DNA of 64,000 nt. Origin: Elysia crispata. Lineage: Eukaryota; Mollusca; Gastropoda; Plakobranchidae. The notes beneath the pieces were generated by a model that saw only the letters and a list, made by a program, of their open reading frames with translations, was not told the origin of the DNA and did no database searches. Numbering within the stretch: the first letter of the stretch is position 1; each line of letters opens with the position of its first letter. The stretch is taken from NCBI GenBank assembly GCA_033675545.1, contig JAWDGP010001945.1, positions 350,001 through 414,000 on the forward strand, read 5' to 3'. The position numbers were made by a program, and so were the translations under genes. This document shows, piece after piece, positions 49,660 through 62,339 of this stretch.

Positions 49660-52600
49660 ATGCTTTCAACGACAGCGAACGTTGTAAGAAGGTAAATTTC
49701 TAAGTTCTTTTTAGGTTAACTATTTTTGCAGAGGTATTTTTGTGCGTTTAGTTATTATAAAGTGCAAGTTGAAGCGCTAGAGGCGTGGTGTATCTACTTT
49801 TGATAACCTTTAGGTTTCCCCGAAATGAGCAAACCTTTGCAGTAATTGTAAGAATGAGCTAGTGTATATTTCACTATTTGGCAGAGTTAGGACAGCTAGA
49901 TATTTTTTGTGGTGTGGGCTGAGTTATAAGTGCGTTCTGAGCACAATTTTGTCCTAACTATGCCCCAAAGTCAAAGAAATAGATCACGATGACTCCAAAC
50001 ATGCAAAATTTTGTTCTCTTCGGTGACTTGGCCTGTATTTTAGGAAGCCTCAGTGTGCCCACACGGGGCCTAATCATTGCATGTTGCTTAAAAACAAAGT
50101 CAGGCTATATTTAAAAAAAAAGAAAAAAAATTCTTCATTTCCGTCATCAAAAGGCTTTTGCGTGTGATTGTCAGGATGGGTTGCTTGTTTCCCTGCACAC
50201 TGGATGATGTATTCAGTACAATTAAGGATTGTTTCAGAAGCTAAGCATAATTCAGAAGGATGTGCTGATATTTTTTTTACTATTCTATTCCCAACTCTAT
50301 AAATTAAGGACTAGATCTAAACCTAAGTAATGAAAAACAATTGAGGAGAAAATTTTTTTTTTTAAATTCTGAAAAATGCAGCTATCTCTGCGAGGACCTT
50401 GCATATATATTTTTAGAATTCCAAAAATTTCAAATTTTGGCTTGAAGCATAGTTTGGCCAAAAATATTATACATGTATTTCGACATCATTCTTTTTTTTC
50501 TTTAATTCACCTCTTTTCCTTTAAATATATTTTGATCTATGCTTCTGCAGATGTATTTCCCAAACGGCATCTCTGGGTGCAGCTACCATAAAGCTGAAGC
50601 ACACACTCCCAGATTTGAAGTATGACTTCAATGCTCTTGAGCCATACATCTCCGCAGACATAATGAAGCTTCACTATGAGAAGCATCACAACACTTATGT
50701 CAACAATCTCAATGCGACTGAAGAGAAACTGGCAGAAGCAAATGCAAAGGGTAGAGTGTAAATTAAGAAGTCATTTCCAAGCGTTTCAATTTGAATTTGT
50801 GCCACTTACTTTCTCTTGTATATATTAGCCGATGGTTTATTTTTGTGCTGTGAATTATGATGGTATCACATAATACTAATAAGTGTTATGAAGGCCCCAG
50901 GTTCATATATAGTGTGTATTATATTGACTTTCCCGTTTATGTCATTGATCTAATATTTCATTCTTGCAATTGATGTTTTTAATTTCATATTGCCTGCACA
51001 CGCATGCTGAAGATCATCAGGTGGCACGTGAAAATCCCTACTGGATTAGACTAGTGTGCCTGTTTGTTGCAGACCACTCATTTTTGCCGTTTATTTTCTT
51101 TCTTGAATTGTGCAACTTCACGGTTTTTTTTTTTTTTCAAAGATACTTATTGTTGGTTTCAATTTTCTTCTATGCTGAAGTGTTCTGCCAACCATTGCCC
51201 AATAAGTAGGAACATCTGCTCAGCGAGCTTGAGTGGTTCCCCATTGGTGACATCTTGTCTATTGCTTAGCACTCATCCGCTGCCTGCTCTCTATGGTTTC
51301 ATAGTAACCCTGATAGGGGAGGGGGGAAGGGGGCTGTGTTGGTACTCTAAGGTGCTCATATTGCCCAAGGACTTCACAAAGGCTAACAAAAGGAGGATTG
51401 CGTTAATTTTCCTTCTCATCTCAGAGCTGGCTGTGATCCGCTGCTCAAAATTAGAGATCAAATGCAAAAAATGCAAAAAAAAAATCAGATGTTAAGTGCA
51501 AGAACTTTTATATTTCCGGAGGTACAGGACATGAAAGAGGAGTGGCTATTGTACTGGAAGAAGAATTTTGAAAATTCCATCAAAGGATATTAGCCGCTTA
51601 TCAGGTTATGTTTTACTTTTAAAAATGGTAGGAGTGCCATTGGACTCAATAACATTCAAATATACACATCAACATCATCTAGTAGCGATGATAAAATAGA
51701 GAACATTTATGAAGACCTGGAGCAGGCAAAGGCGCAATGCAGACAGCAGGACCCTCTGATCGTTATGGGCTTACATTTTATTTCCTGCCAATTCAAGAGC
51801 TCTATTGGATGAGTTAAGCCAATTCAATTCGTGCATAACTATAATCTGTTTTGCAGATTGATTTGTGTAATACCACTCTTGTATGCCACAAAAAATTGAT
51901 GAAAAGAGCGATTTGCACATACATATATAACATACAATATGAATGAGCATAAAAAAATTATTTGCTTTTTGTTATTTACTCGCTGTTGTCTCAATCAATT
52001 TGAAGATAACTTTCTAGATTGCATTTGTTTCTAAATATTGGCTCTTTGTTTAAAATATTTAAAAGGTACCTTTGAGGATTTTAACTTCATACCAACTGAA
52101 GTGCATTGTTTATTGCAACTTGAATTTTGTTTTTTAAAGAATTTTTTAAGCTAATTGCATGTATATATAATAATACTTCTTTCTCTATTTGATTCCTATC
52201 AGTTTCACTTTGTAGAATTTACTTTGACTTCATTTAAATCCATTTTGTACTCTTTATGCTCCAGGTGACTTGAACACTGCCATCAGTCTTCAGCCAGCAC
52301 TGCGCTTTAATGGTGGTGGCCACATCAACCACACTATCTTCTGGGAAAACCTGAGTCCCAAAGGTGGTGGAGAACCTACAGGGGATCTTGCAGAACAGAT
52401 AAAGGATGATTTTTCAACCTTTGAACGCTTCAAGAAAGAGCTAGTAGCTGCCACTGTTGGAATCCAAGGCTCTGGGTGGGGCTGGCTTGGTTACAATCCT
52501 GTATCTGGGCGCCTACGTATTGCCACGTGTGCCAATCAGGATCCACTGTTTGCTACAACAGGTTAACTTCTTATTCTTCTTCTGTATGTCTTTCTCTCTT

Positions 52601-53444
52601 TCATTCTGTCTTCTCACCATCACTTTAACCTTCACCCCTTAGGTTTTTCCTTCTTAAATCTTAAAATGAATATTGTCAGCAGAAAAGCAAAATATTACCC
52701 CTTCTTCAGATCAAATCTAAATGTTATCAAATCAAGAACTATAGTGTGACTCAGATAATTTTTTTTCATTAGCACATCAAGCAATATTGTTGGCAGAGAA
52801 AAAAAATGTTCAAAAGCACTTTTGCTAAAATCAGTTCTAAAAGACGCACAAATTCAAATTATAAAGAAAAAATTACATTTCTCCACTTCCTGTCCTCCCC
52901 CCAAACCCTTTAAAAATGATGAAAAATACTCATCAGCAAAACAATACCATGAAAGAAAGAGTATATTTCCTAGTTTTTGTTGTTGCACAAAGTTTATCGA
53001 ATCTGAATATGTAGTTTAACTCCCATTCCAAAGTATAGTGAGATAACTAACCCGTAGCAATGTATCCTGATGACACCTTTCCAGAAGATTGTCAAATATG
53101 GATGGGTTAGGCAGTTGGTCATCCTGGCCAGTACATATCCATAGCATCAATTCAAAGATAAACATAATTTAAGAATATAGATATTTTTCTAAGACTACTC
53201 TGTTGCCTTCATTCACATAAGAAAATCTGAAAGATTCACCTGAATCCCTTTGTTAACTTTCTCTGATGCAGAGAAGAACTCTCTAATGCTAGCTGCAGGA
53301 CAAATAATCAGCATATATTGGTAGTTATGGTGAAATTTTATTATCAAAGGCCACATTTGGTCTGGGCAAATAACCATTGGAGGTCACTTGACCTTATTTT
53401 TTTAAATAGGAGAATAAATTAACTAATCTGATGACCTTCCCAGC

Positions 53445-53485
<41 letters not shown>

Positions 53486-54934
53486 TCTCCCCTTTCCTCC
53501 CTCCCTCCCCCCACCTCTCTCTCCATCTCGTCTTTTTTTCCGCCTCTTCCCCCCAAAAAAAAAAAAAAAAATTCCAGACCCCCCTGTTCTCCACCTGTGT
53601 TCAATATATTTTTGTTTTAATAGTGTTTTTGACAACCTGTCTTGTTCAACCAAGGGCAACATTTCTTTCCAAGGACAACATTTTTAAATAGTATATTTAG
53701 TTTGATTTTCCATCCTTTACATCCATTGCTTATTCCATCTTGAAGAAAATTGATGTCTAATCAGGTAGGCGCTAATAACACTATTGGATATACAAGATGA
53801 AATAAGCAATGGGTGTAGAGGATGGAAAGTCAAACTAAATACACAATTTAAAAATGGTGTTGTTGGAAAGCCATGTTGCCCTTGGTTGCACAAGATATGT
53901 TGTCATATTCAGGGTCATCGAAATATATACTAAAATAATGTAATTGAGTCTTAGAAAACTGGTCGTCATCAGAGCTAGTTGACAAGGTAAGTCTATTCTA
54001 AGAATAGCTTGAACTATATTTGACCTCTAGACTGGAAGTTTTATTATGTGCCTGTGACTTGATGCAACTGAAAAAAAAGCAGCTTTCACAACTTTCCTCT
54101 CTAAATTAATCTTAGAAAAAAAAAAGACTTCTTTAATTGAGACCTTTGATGTAAAGAGCATGCTCTGTGGTAATAATAAAAGTACATGTAGGTATCATTT
54201 CCATTCATGGGAAAAACATGATTTATTTGATATAAAAGTAATTTTGATTGAGAACTTAATGGATTTGTGATCAAAGCTCTGAAGTTATGAACAATCTTGT
54301 CCTTAGCTTTATCTGGCTTCAAACTCTTTTTCCCAAACAATTTCACAATTATCCAAAAGCAATGAGAATGGTTTAGGAAATTACAGAAGCAAAATATTTA
54401 TATAAGTGGAAATTGGGAGAAACTTGTAAGGGGACTTAAATTTTTAGCTTCAGTTTATATTTACAGAAAATCCTATGCAAGCCTTAAATTTATTTTTTTA
54501 CATTCATAGTGTAAGTAGCATATATTTTTAGTTAAAGAGATCATAATCATGTTACTTTCAAATTCTGAAAAACTGTATATCATCCAATGATAATGTTTTT
54601 CAAAAGGAGTAGATGGACTTTGAAGAAAAGTTTTTGCATGATAATACTAATTATTATTGTATCTTTTAAGCTTTCCTGCAGTCCAATTATTTATATTATA
54701 CTAAGAGCATGCTATTGAAGTAATAAAATTGTAAACCTACATGTGTCCTTACTGATTATGATTTTTTTTTTATTGGCCTCAGGTTTGATCCCGCTCTTTG
54801 GAATTGATGTGTGGGAGCATGCCTACTATCTTCAGTACAAGAATGTACGACCTGATTATGTTAGTGCCATCTTTCATGTTGCCAACTGGAATGATGTGTC
54901 TGAGAGGCTTGCTAAAGCCAGGATGCAGCAGTGA
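49660..54934 (+). CDS. SOD2: SOD2, mitochondrial manganese superoxide dismutase
   Basis: Four exons: 49660-49691 (ATG), 50551-50750, 52265-52561 and 54783-54934 (TGA). Phases match and give 226 residues; human has 222. It converts superoxide to oxygen and hydrogen peroxide in the mitochondrial matrix as a homotetramer. Residues 1-26 ([15 protein letters not shown]...) form an Arg-containing, acid-free presequence, and the mature part begins [11 protein letters not shown]. All four metal ligands are present: H52, H100, D185 and H189 (in DVWEHAYY), with second-sphere Y60, H56 and Q169 (NQDPL). Gln in that position, rather than the Gly-region Gln of the iron enzyme, marks the manganese type. It stands head-to-head with WTAP. 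The introns contain a family A repeat, a LINE fragment and a long foldback. Nothing looks damaged. Confidence 0.96.
49810..50053 (-). repeat. Dispersed repeat family A, copy 2
   Basis: Reverse-complement relative of 13587-13852, lying in SOD2 intron 1. Shared blocks include GCAAACCTTTGC, TCACTATTTGGCAGAGTTA, TGTCCTAACTATGCC and ATTTTAGGAAGCCTCA. The left terminus is less clear than in copy 1. Confidence 0.7.
51500..51840 (+). mobile_element. LINE endonuclease fragment (RTE-like) in SOD2 intron 2
   Basis: Reading pieces give [18 protein letters not shown] and then [17 protein letters not shown] and QQDPLIVMG. These are the familiar middle part of an APE-type endonuclease of RTE-related LINEs, just before the GDFNA motif. 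It is interrupted by stops and frame changes and has no reverse transcriptase after it. It is spliced out with the intron. Confidence 0.75.
53438..53573 (+). repeat. Low-complexity C/CT-rich tract ending in poly(A)
   Basis: A C run, (CT)n, mixed C/T and then a run of about 17 A. Open frames on both strands across it are compositional artefacts. It lies in SOD2 intron 3. Confidence 0.9.
53631..53904. repeat. Long foldback: two 112-bp inverted arms with a 50-nt loop
   Basis: The left arm 53631-53742 starts GACAACCTGTCTTG. The reverse complement of the right arm 53793-53904 starts GACAACATATCTTG. By eye the arms differ at about 14 of 112 positions with no gaps. In the SOD2 pre-mRNA this would fold into a long, nearly perfect duplex in intron 3. 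It is probably a foldback-type MITE. Confidence 0.85.
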
Positions 54935-55417
54935 TTTTTTTTCCTTTTGTTTTCCTCATTTTATAAACTTTATTATATCAAGAAAAGGGACTGAAGAATA
55001 TAAAATTGTTTTTGTGTTTTATGAACTGCCAATTTAGTGATAGAAAGATGAATACAGCTTTAGGTGCCCAATATTAGCACAGCCTATTTTTTCAGTATTA
55101 TTTTTTAAATTGATTTGATGCTATTTTGTGTGTTCTGCATTCTGTGACCAGTGTTTTCCCTCAATTTTTGACAGAAGATTTAAGATTTGACAATAATCCA
55201 AAAGGAGAGAGAATTGTAATTAAACAGTAGTTATGAGTGGATTATATTATACAATCTTAAGATATGACCATCGATTCATGAAATCTAAAGGGAGGAAAAA
55301 TACTGTGATAGCTCTATTACTGTGTGAGCAAGGCATATAAGATTTTTTCATTTTTTTTTAACATTGCCAAGATGTGACTATATTTCCTGTTGATTTTCAT
55401 GATGATATTCTGGAATC

Positions 55418-55423
55418 AATAAA
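55418..55423 (+). terminator. Candidate SOD2 poly(A) signal
   Basis: AATAAA lies 484 bp after the SOD2 stop codon, followed by A-rich and then T-rich sequence. Another AATAAA at 55501 could also serve. Confidence 0.5.
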
Positions 55424-55439
55424 ATAAGAAAAAAATATC

Positions 55440-58400
55440 TGCACTATGTCTTTTTCTTTTTTTTTGAGTTTCTGTACTCTCTTACAGCTGATTATATGGG
55501 AATAAATGTTTACAAAGGGTTTAGAAGATACCAGATTTTGGGTGAGGTCTATTGAAGAAAAAAAAAAACACAAGGATATTTACTATGTCTTTGTTTCATT
55601 ATTTTACACACTTTTAAGAAGAATTTTGAAAGCCAAAATCAACTCTCATTTTAGTTTTCCATGTTTACACAGCAATGATATCGAAAAAAAAAAAAAAACA
55701 CAAATTCAACAATACATTTTTCTGTTCTAGGTTCAGATTGGGACTAATTCTGATGCTTTTAGGGCTTAGAAAAAAAAAAACGTTAATTGTAAATATTGTT
55801 CCTGACTGTTGACTTTTGAATTGATTCAATGCATTTCTCATTGCAGCTAAGTGCTTCAGATTAATCTAGATTCCAAGGTCTCTCCAGTGACCTATTGTTC
55901 CAAATGAGTTTAATTTAAAATCTTTTGTGCACATACCTTATCTTGGTTGTAAAATCTTTACTCTTACCTTAAAATAGAATACAAAGTTTTAATGTTGATA
56001 ATTTTCAATGGTTGCATATATTTTTTTTAGTATTTCACAGATGTATTATTCATTACATAGCACTCAAGAGCTCTTCTTCTTGTGTGAATGGAGATGCATT
56101 TATTTGTTAATACTGAATTCATTCTGTGGAATCAAATGAGGTTTGTACTTTACCATCCATTTCTCATTTACAGAATATTTCAAAACAATATACATGTACA
56201 TTTATACAGGTAAGATATGGTTAATACAAATAGAATGCATAATCTGTGCTATGACCATGTCAAAGCATGTTGCACCACTGCGCTATTATTTTGAGGTTTG
56301 AGGCTGATGAAAGTAAAAGTGATTTTTTTTAAACACACTTGCCACATACTCAAAGTACACTGATTATTTTTTGTGGGTGAATTTTTTCTTTTTTTTTTTT
56401 TGCTTTATTTGTGGGGGCATGAAAACTGATTTATTAAAACGTTAAATTTAATGTAAAAACTTGCACATTATATGGCCTGTTCAAATGATTTGTCTCTTGT
56501 CAGCAGCATTTGCCCTACTTTTTTCAAACTTTAACGTTGAGCAGTGGAAGATCATAATTACATGTATATCACATTGGTTATCACATTCATTTTACACTGA
56601 CAAGAAAGTGTATTGTGCTTACAGTGGTTACACCTACAGTGATCATTATGGTAAAGGTGCTGTTGCCAATAGAAGTAGCATGTAAAATATGACAGAAAAA
56701 ATCCGAATAGCCATCAAAGGAAAAGTTATGGTTATAGAAAGTAATCCACATGTATTTATAAAAAATGTGTTACGATATCTCTTTTTTTCTCCCAGTTACT
56801 CATGGCATTGGAAAGGCTATGAGAAAAGATGTCTTTGAATTATTAATCGTATTTGATTAAACCATAAAGCATAATACATGTTTAAGGCAAAGATTACATA
56901 CTTTATCTTAAGAACACACATTGCACATCCAACTAACCTTTGGAAGGAAAATGTATGACTATAATAAAACTTCCATCTGCCAAGAGTTTTTAGGTGTTTG
57001 GGGGAATATTGATAAAAAATGAAAGGCATTATATCAAGTTGATTTGATATACAGATGGTAGTTTCTGACATATCCTAGAAAGTTCATTTTTTATTTAACT
57101 TTATAAGATAATTTGCCAAGAAAGGGGACTATAATATTTTTCTTTTCTTCTAACCTATTCTTTTTTTATGAAGCCTGCTTTCACTCTAAATATGAAACGA
57201 AAGAGAATTTTTGAGTGCTATTGAATAATACACTGTATATGTAAACATAAACAAGGCTGGTAGAAAGGAAAACAATGTAAGTTTATTCAAAATGTAAAAA
57301 CTTCTGCTGGACAAGCCTTTTTGCATTCTCAGCACATAGTTGTCAATTTGATCAATCAAATATGCAATGCAATACTTATGCTAGTCAACTTTATTAGAAG
57401 CATCAATTATGAACATAATGAAGATGGAAAAGAAATTATCACATTTTAGATTTGGATCACACATATGCCTTTTAGGATCCTGAGATAGGTTCAAACTTGA
57501 AAGCTAGAATAAGTGCAAAAATGAAAATGAATACTATAGTTTTTGAAATTTGTGCTTCATTTCAATTCAAAAACTCTTTCATTAATAACATTGGTTTCGA
57601 ATTGCAGTGAATAAGCCCCTCAGATTCTGACACAAGCTTCTTACATAATTCAAGTATGAAAATTATAGAACAGTGGTCACAACCTAGAATGGCAATTTAA
57701 TATGACATGGAATTGCAGTGACAAAATTTCAGAATACTTACGCAACTAAAAGCCCCTGAAAAATTATGCTTACAGACTTGAAACATGATACCTTTAAAAT
57801 ATGCTCTCGTTTAATCTTTTCATGACTACAAGTTAACTTTATCTTCAATTACCTGTGTGACACGATTAAATATTTCTTTCTATAATGAAAGCAACTCTTT
57901 ACTTAAGCTCAATAAGGTAGCTGACCATACAGCATACTGGACAGATGAGTATCTCTTGCTCAAGTTACTCTTCCCATGACATTACAAGAGAGCTAGTTGT
58001 GTTAAAATGGAGAGTTGATGTTGTAAATGACACATGGGAAGGATGTTAATGGTTAGAGCAATATTCATTTTCACTCCATATGTAGTGTTGCAATGTCAAA
58101 CAAGGAGAGGGGCAATGTGACTTGCAGATACTAATCCCTCTCTGCTTATCATTTATTGTAATGTTTATGATTTTTTTTTTACTTTTTAATTTTCTTTTGA
58201 AGCACAGAAATTAAGAAAACTGAAAACCAAAACCAAAAAAAAAGAGTCATCAGTATTGATAAACATGTAGTTATTTGAAATGAAATAGGCTGTACAGAAT
58301 TAGGGGATAAAAAAACATGTTTCACTATGATTGAAAACAAACTACTTCCCGTGGATTGCATGTTCAAGTCAGACTATTGAAGTCTATTGGATAATCAAGA

Positions 58401-58952
58401 ATTGTTGAAGCTGATAAAAGTTTGTAATATGTGCCCTCTCACATTGCATACAGTAAAGAATGAATTTTATTATCAGGGACTATAGAGATCATTTAGATTA
58501 AACAAGATAAAAAAAATGATTTAGGTACTCATTTTCCTGCATTCAATAAAAGGACTACACTAATAAACAGTCTGATTATCCCAGTTTACGAAAAACGTGA
58601 ATTCTCTCAATGATCAGAGATACTTTGATCTTTATCAAAATTTCCAATGGGAAATAAAGGAAGCCCAGTTTTATGGTACACTTTGTTATGAGTAATGATT
58701 GACTCGAAAACAGGCATACAAGATTTGTATTTAAGATTAAAATACTAAAAATATCCTTCTTGCAATGATACCTAGAAAATTTAAAATAATGGACACAAAT
58801 ATCTTTCAAGGAATAAAATACATTTAAAAAGCAAAACAATTTTAAAAAGAGCAAGACCAAAACGAATTGTTCGAATAAATGGCTAAAAAACATAACATTA
58901 TAACACACAATGATAGATTGATTGCTACTAACAGAAATACATGCCCCATAGG
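55440..58952. other. AT-rich spacer between the SOD2 and MYND gene 3' ends
   Basis: No gene or named element seen. Several poly(A)/poly(T) runs. The open frames at 56461-56685, 56817-57071 and 58576-58908 have low-complexity, hydrophobic translations typical of AT-rich chance frames. Confidence 0.6.
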
Positions 58953-61699
58953 TTATGCTGACTTATTCCTGTTCATATTAGATTTGCATAGAATAAGATG
59001 GCCTGCTTCCCAATGTTTTGTCTGGCATTGTCTTGAACAGTAACGCACTATAGAACAAGCACCACATTTACGGAAAAAAGTCTGAGGCATTCCATTATGA
59101 ACACCGCATGGAGGCCAGCTACAGTGGATGAAGAGCCATGGCTGATCTAGCACTTCACAAAGGAGCTCCTGAAAAATATAGTTAAAAAGGTAAAGAAATT
59201 CTTAAGGACATCTTAAAAACATTGAAAATATTTATATCCTTATTGTGTTACAGGTGTGTTGAAACATATGTACATAGAAGTAAGTTTGGAGAAAATTCAA
59301 GTATCTATCTTTACAACAAAAAATAAAACTTCATGAAATGATGAAAAGTTTTAGAAAATGAAGCTGCAGTAAGGCTTTTTTCATCAAGTTTACTGACCTT
59401 CGTGCTTTTTCCTTTGGTCCAGTAAATAGAACATTCATGGGGACTGAAAACTATGCTTTTTACCAATGCCTCAAAAAATTCAATGCTCAGCGACATATTG
59501 CAAGTCTGCCCTTTGTCTGCACAGGTTGCAATCTCTTTACTTGCAAGAGTGAATGTGTTGACAAGCTTTTTGATAACTTGAGAAGCCTTTTCAAATGTAC
59601 TGTCTTGTCCACACATGAGTATACTTTTGATTACTTGAAGTAGCTGTAGATGAAATGGAAAAAAAAAAAACAACAGTCATTAAATTTTAACGGTAGATTC
59701 TAATCTAAGAGAAAATAATAATTATTTAAAGTGTATTTTTTTTCATTTTGAAGAAGTTGAGATTTAAATGGAAAAACCAATCTAGAATTTAAAAAAAGAT
59801 AATGAACATCTAGCAATTAAAGATGTCTTGCATTGAACTTATATTTTATTAAGTGAGTAAAAATCAGCCATAACTTCTAAGAATCTTGTTATTTTTCCTT
59901 GTTAATTCTAGTCCAATTGATATTGAGAAAGCTATTATTTTGATCGTTCACACATAATGAATAGCTAAAAAATGAAAATCACCTGATGTTATAATCTCAT
60001 CACAAGTAATAAAGTCCTTCTGCATGGGAAAAAATGCTTATGAAAGGATTGCCCTTATTCCTATTTAACATTGATTGATCCAATACTGGATGTTAATTTT
60101 ACAGAAAAATGCTCTGATTGAAAGTTTGAGGACAAGCTGAAATATGAGGAACAACTCTTCTTTACCATATTTGTAAGTCTTATAGAAGTTCCCAGCCACT
60201 GCTCAACTCCTTCAGTCAATGCCTCAAGAAAAAAAGGAGTGAGAATGAACTTAGCAAATTTTTCTCTGCAAACGATAAGCATCTTGTTGATTATAACCAG
60301 AGATTCGAAGTACACTTCCTCATCCTGCCAAGACAAACAAGAGATGACATAAATAAGGCTCTTGGAATAAAATATTCCTCTCAACAATATTAAGTTCTTG
60401 CAAATGACTTTTTTTTTCTTCTCTCAAATGATCAAAGCAGAGTGTAAGATAATTATGTTTCCTTTGAGTAAATTAAAAAACCATTCTGCTCATAAAATAA
60501 ACTGACATGAAATAGTTAATGACTTTAGTATTAAAAGAGTCATTTACTTGCTTTACTTTCATTGAAACAAACAAGTTTTGAAATTAATGAATTTTCCAAT
60601 ATCAACCTACACAAGTCTGAACAAGAGCCATGGTAAGAACAGGTTGGATGTCATTGGCATAAAACAGCATTGTAGATATGATTTCACGATTGCATAAACA
60701 CATAGCCAAGACAGACAGAGCATCTTGCAGGTAATTCCACCTAACATTTTCTGGCTTCTCGCTGGTTACCGTCAATAGAATGCATACATTCTTCAGCTCA
60801 GCCTCTCCTGTCAGTTGGGCAACCTGAAAACATAAAAAGGTATATATTTTTTTCTCTTTTTAAATAGCTACTAAACTCTTTAACACAACAAAATATTTAA
60901 AAAAAAAAAATGAGTTCCTAACAAAAAATCAAATGGCATATAAGCTTTTTTTTTCCCTCTATCCATTGGATTTATCAGATCACATTAAGTGGATGATTAA
61001 GCAATACATTTTTTATGGTCTTTAATGATTCAACAAGACAGCTAAATAGTATTTTGCATTGCTATACATGTACAAAGCAAAATGGTCACTATTTTTTCAA
61101 GATGCCTATTTGGTATGGAGGTGCAATTATTCGTGAAAGAATGAAAGATCAGGTTGAATAAATATGAAAGATTGCTTTACAAATAGGCTTAAACTCAATG
61201 GTGCTTTATAGAAGATTATAGTGGATAGCTCATGAAAATTTTTGAAGGAGAAAAAAGGGATGGTTTAAAAGGCAGTTACATAACTCCAAATATGATTGCC
61301 AACACCTCTGTTTTCTTTTTAAAACCGTAGCCCATAATGCTTTTGTTTGATTATGGTTGCTTTCTACCATGGAAGAATAAGTCTCCATTTTACTTAGGAG
61401 TTAGCCTATCTTTCCAATTAAAAAAAAAAAAAATTATCTCAAGGACTTGCGGTTGTTGAAGGTTTGGCACTTAAAATTTATCGGCCAACACTTCAATAAT
61501 ACTAATATTGAAGGGAAACCTTTTTATTGCACTGGCCTCTGCTTTTCCAGCATATGACCTATTTAGATAAATAATCATTCAAGGATTAATCGAACTCATC
61601 TCAGAGAACTTATGAAATGGTGCAAATCCATCAGGTATATGGATACACCTAACAGTCAAGTGGAACATAACGCAATGAATATATCAAATAAGCGTCAGA

Positions 61700-61785
<86 letters not shown>

Positions 61786-62085
61786 GGTGAAAATCTTATA
61801 AACGTTTTTGACGGGCTATTCCTCGGCTTATCTTCAACTAAGATTGCATACACGCCAATAGTTGTGGAGCCGTTCATTGTCTTTCTGATTTTTCCAAAGC
61901 TCCAGTTTTTCCAAAGCTACTTTGAGACTTTGATGATCACCACAGTGCAGGGCCGACTTAATGCTCCTAACCATCTCACAAACTGGGCTGTCCGTTGCTG
62001 GCTGAATGTCTTGGCAAGTAGGAATAGAATCTCCTGCATCACCGATATTTCTAACTTCTTCAAATCTTGACCTTTCTGTCATCAT
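58953..62085 (-). CDS. Protein with helical ARM-like body and C-terminal MYND zinc finger, unassigned
   Basis: Five exons on the minus strand: 62085-61852 (ATG), 60823-60611, 60324-60166, 59643-59398 and 59168-58953 (TAA). All are phase 0 and join to 355 residues. The N-terminus is polar (about 1-45); residues 45-290 are predicted by their pattern to be helices with Leu/Ile/Val spacing like ARM or HEAT repeats. The C-terminus has C300, C305, C319, C322, C328, C332, H341 and C345 in the order of a MYND finger (RYCSRQCQTKHWEAGH). MYND fingers bind proline-rich partners or structure scaffold proteins. C-x4-C at the first pair, instead of C-x2-C, also occurs in ZMYND19, but the rest is unlike it. 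I do not recognise the family; a Mub1/samB-like ARM-MYND protein is one possibility. Further phase-0 exons in the 1-kb first intron cannot be excluded. Confidence 0.8.
61703..61784 (+). repeat. (GA)n microsatellite in intron 1 of the MYND gene
   Basis: About 41 pure GA units. On the coding strand it is a CT run some 70 nt downstream of the exon 1 donor. Confidence 0.97.
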
Positions 62086-62315
62086 AGATGATTCTTGATG
62101 ATCACACAATCTCAATTAGATCTAAATCTAGATATTTCAAACATCTAAATATTACGTATCGCACACGTTGGTCTAGACTTAACTGGATTCGGTTTGATTG
62201 TTTGGTGTGTTCACTTCTTTGTGGCCACTCACTCAACGTTTCGTTCAGCTAAACGATCGGCGACTGTTCAATCATACTCACCATTTAGAAATCTTGATTT
62301 ACTTGATCTGTTTGG

Positions 62316-62332
62316 TTTTTCCCGCGCCAAAG
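62316..62332 (-). promoter_or_regulatory. Candidate E2F site upstream of the MYND gene
   Basis: TTTTTCCCGCGCCAAAG contains TTTCCCGC on one strand and TTTGGCGC on the other, an overlapping pair of consensus E2F half-sites. It lies 231 bp before the ATG in otherwise AT-rich DNA. Function is inferred only. Confidence 0.4.
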
Positions 62333-62339
62333 CCATGAA

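Noticed and set aside
53394-53691. Overlapping frames of 61-86 codons on both strands
   Set aside because: They run across a C/CT-rich and poly(A) tract in SOD2 intron 3; no domain.
61695-61877. 60-codon minus-strand frame overlapping exon 1 of the MYND gene
   Set aside because: It reads through the (GA)n run; the phase-0 donor TGGCGT|GTATGC at 61852 gives a better exon end.
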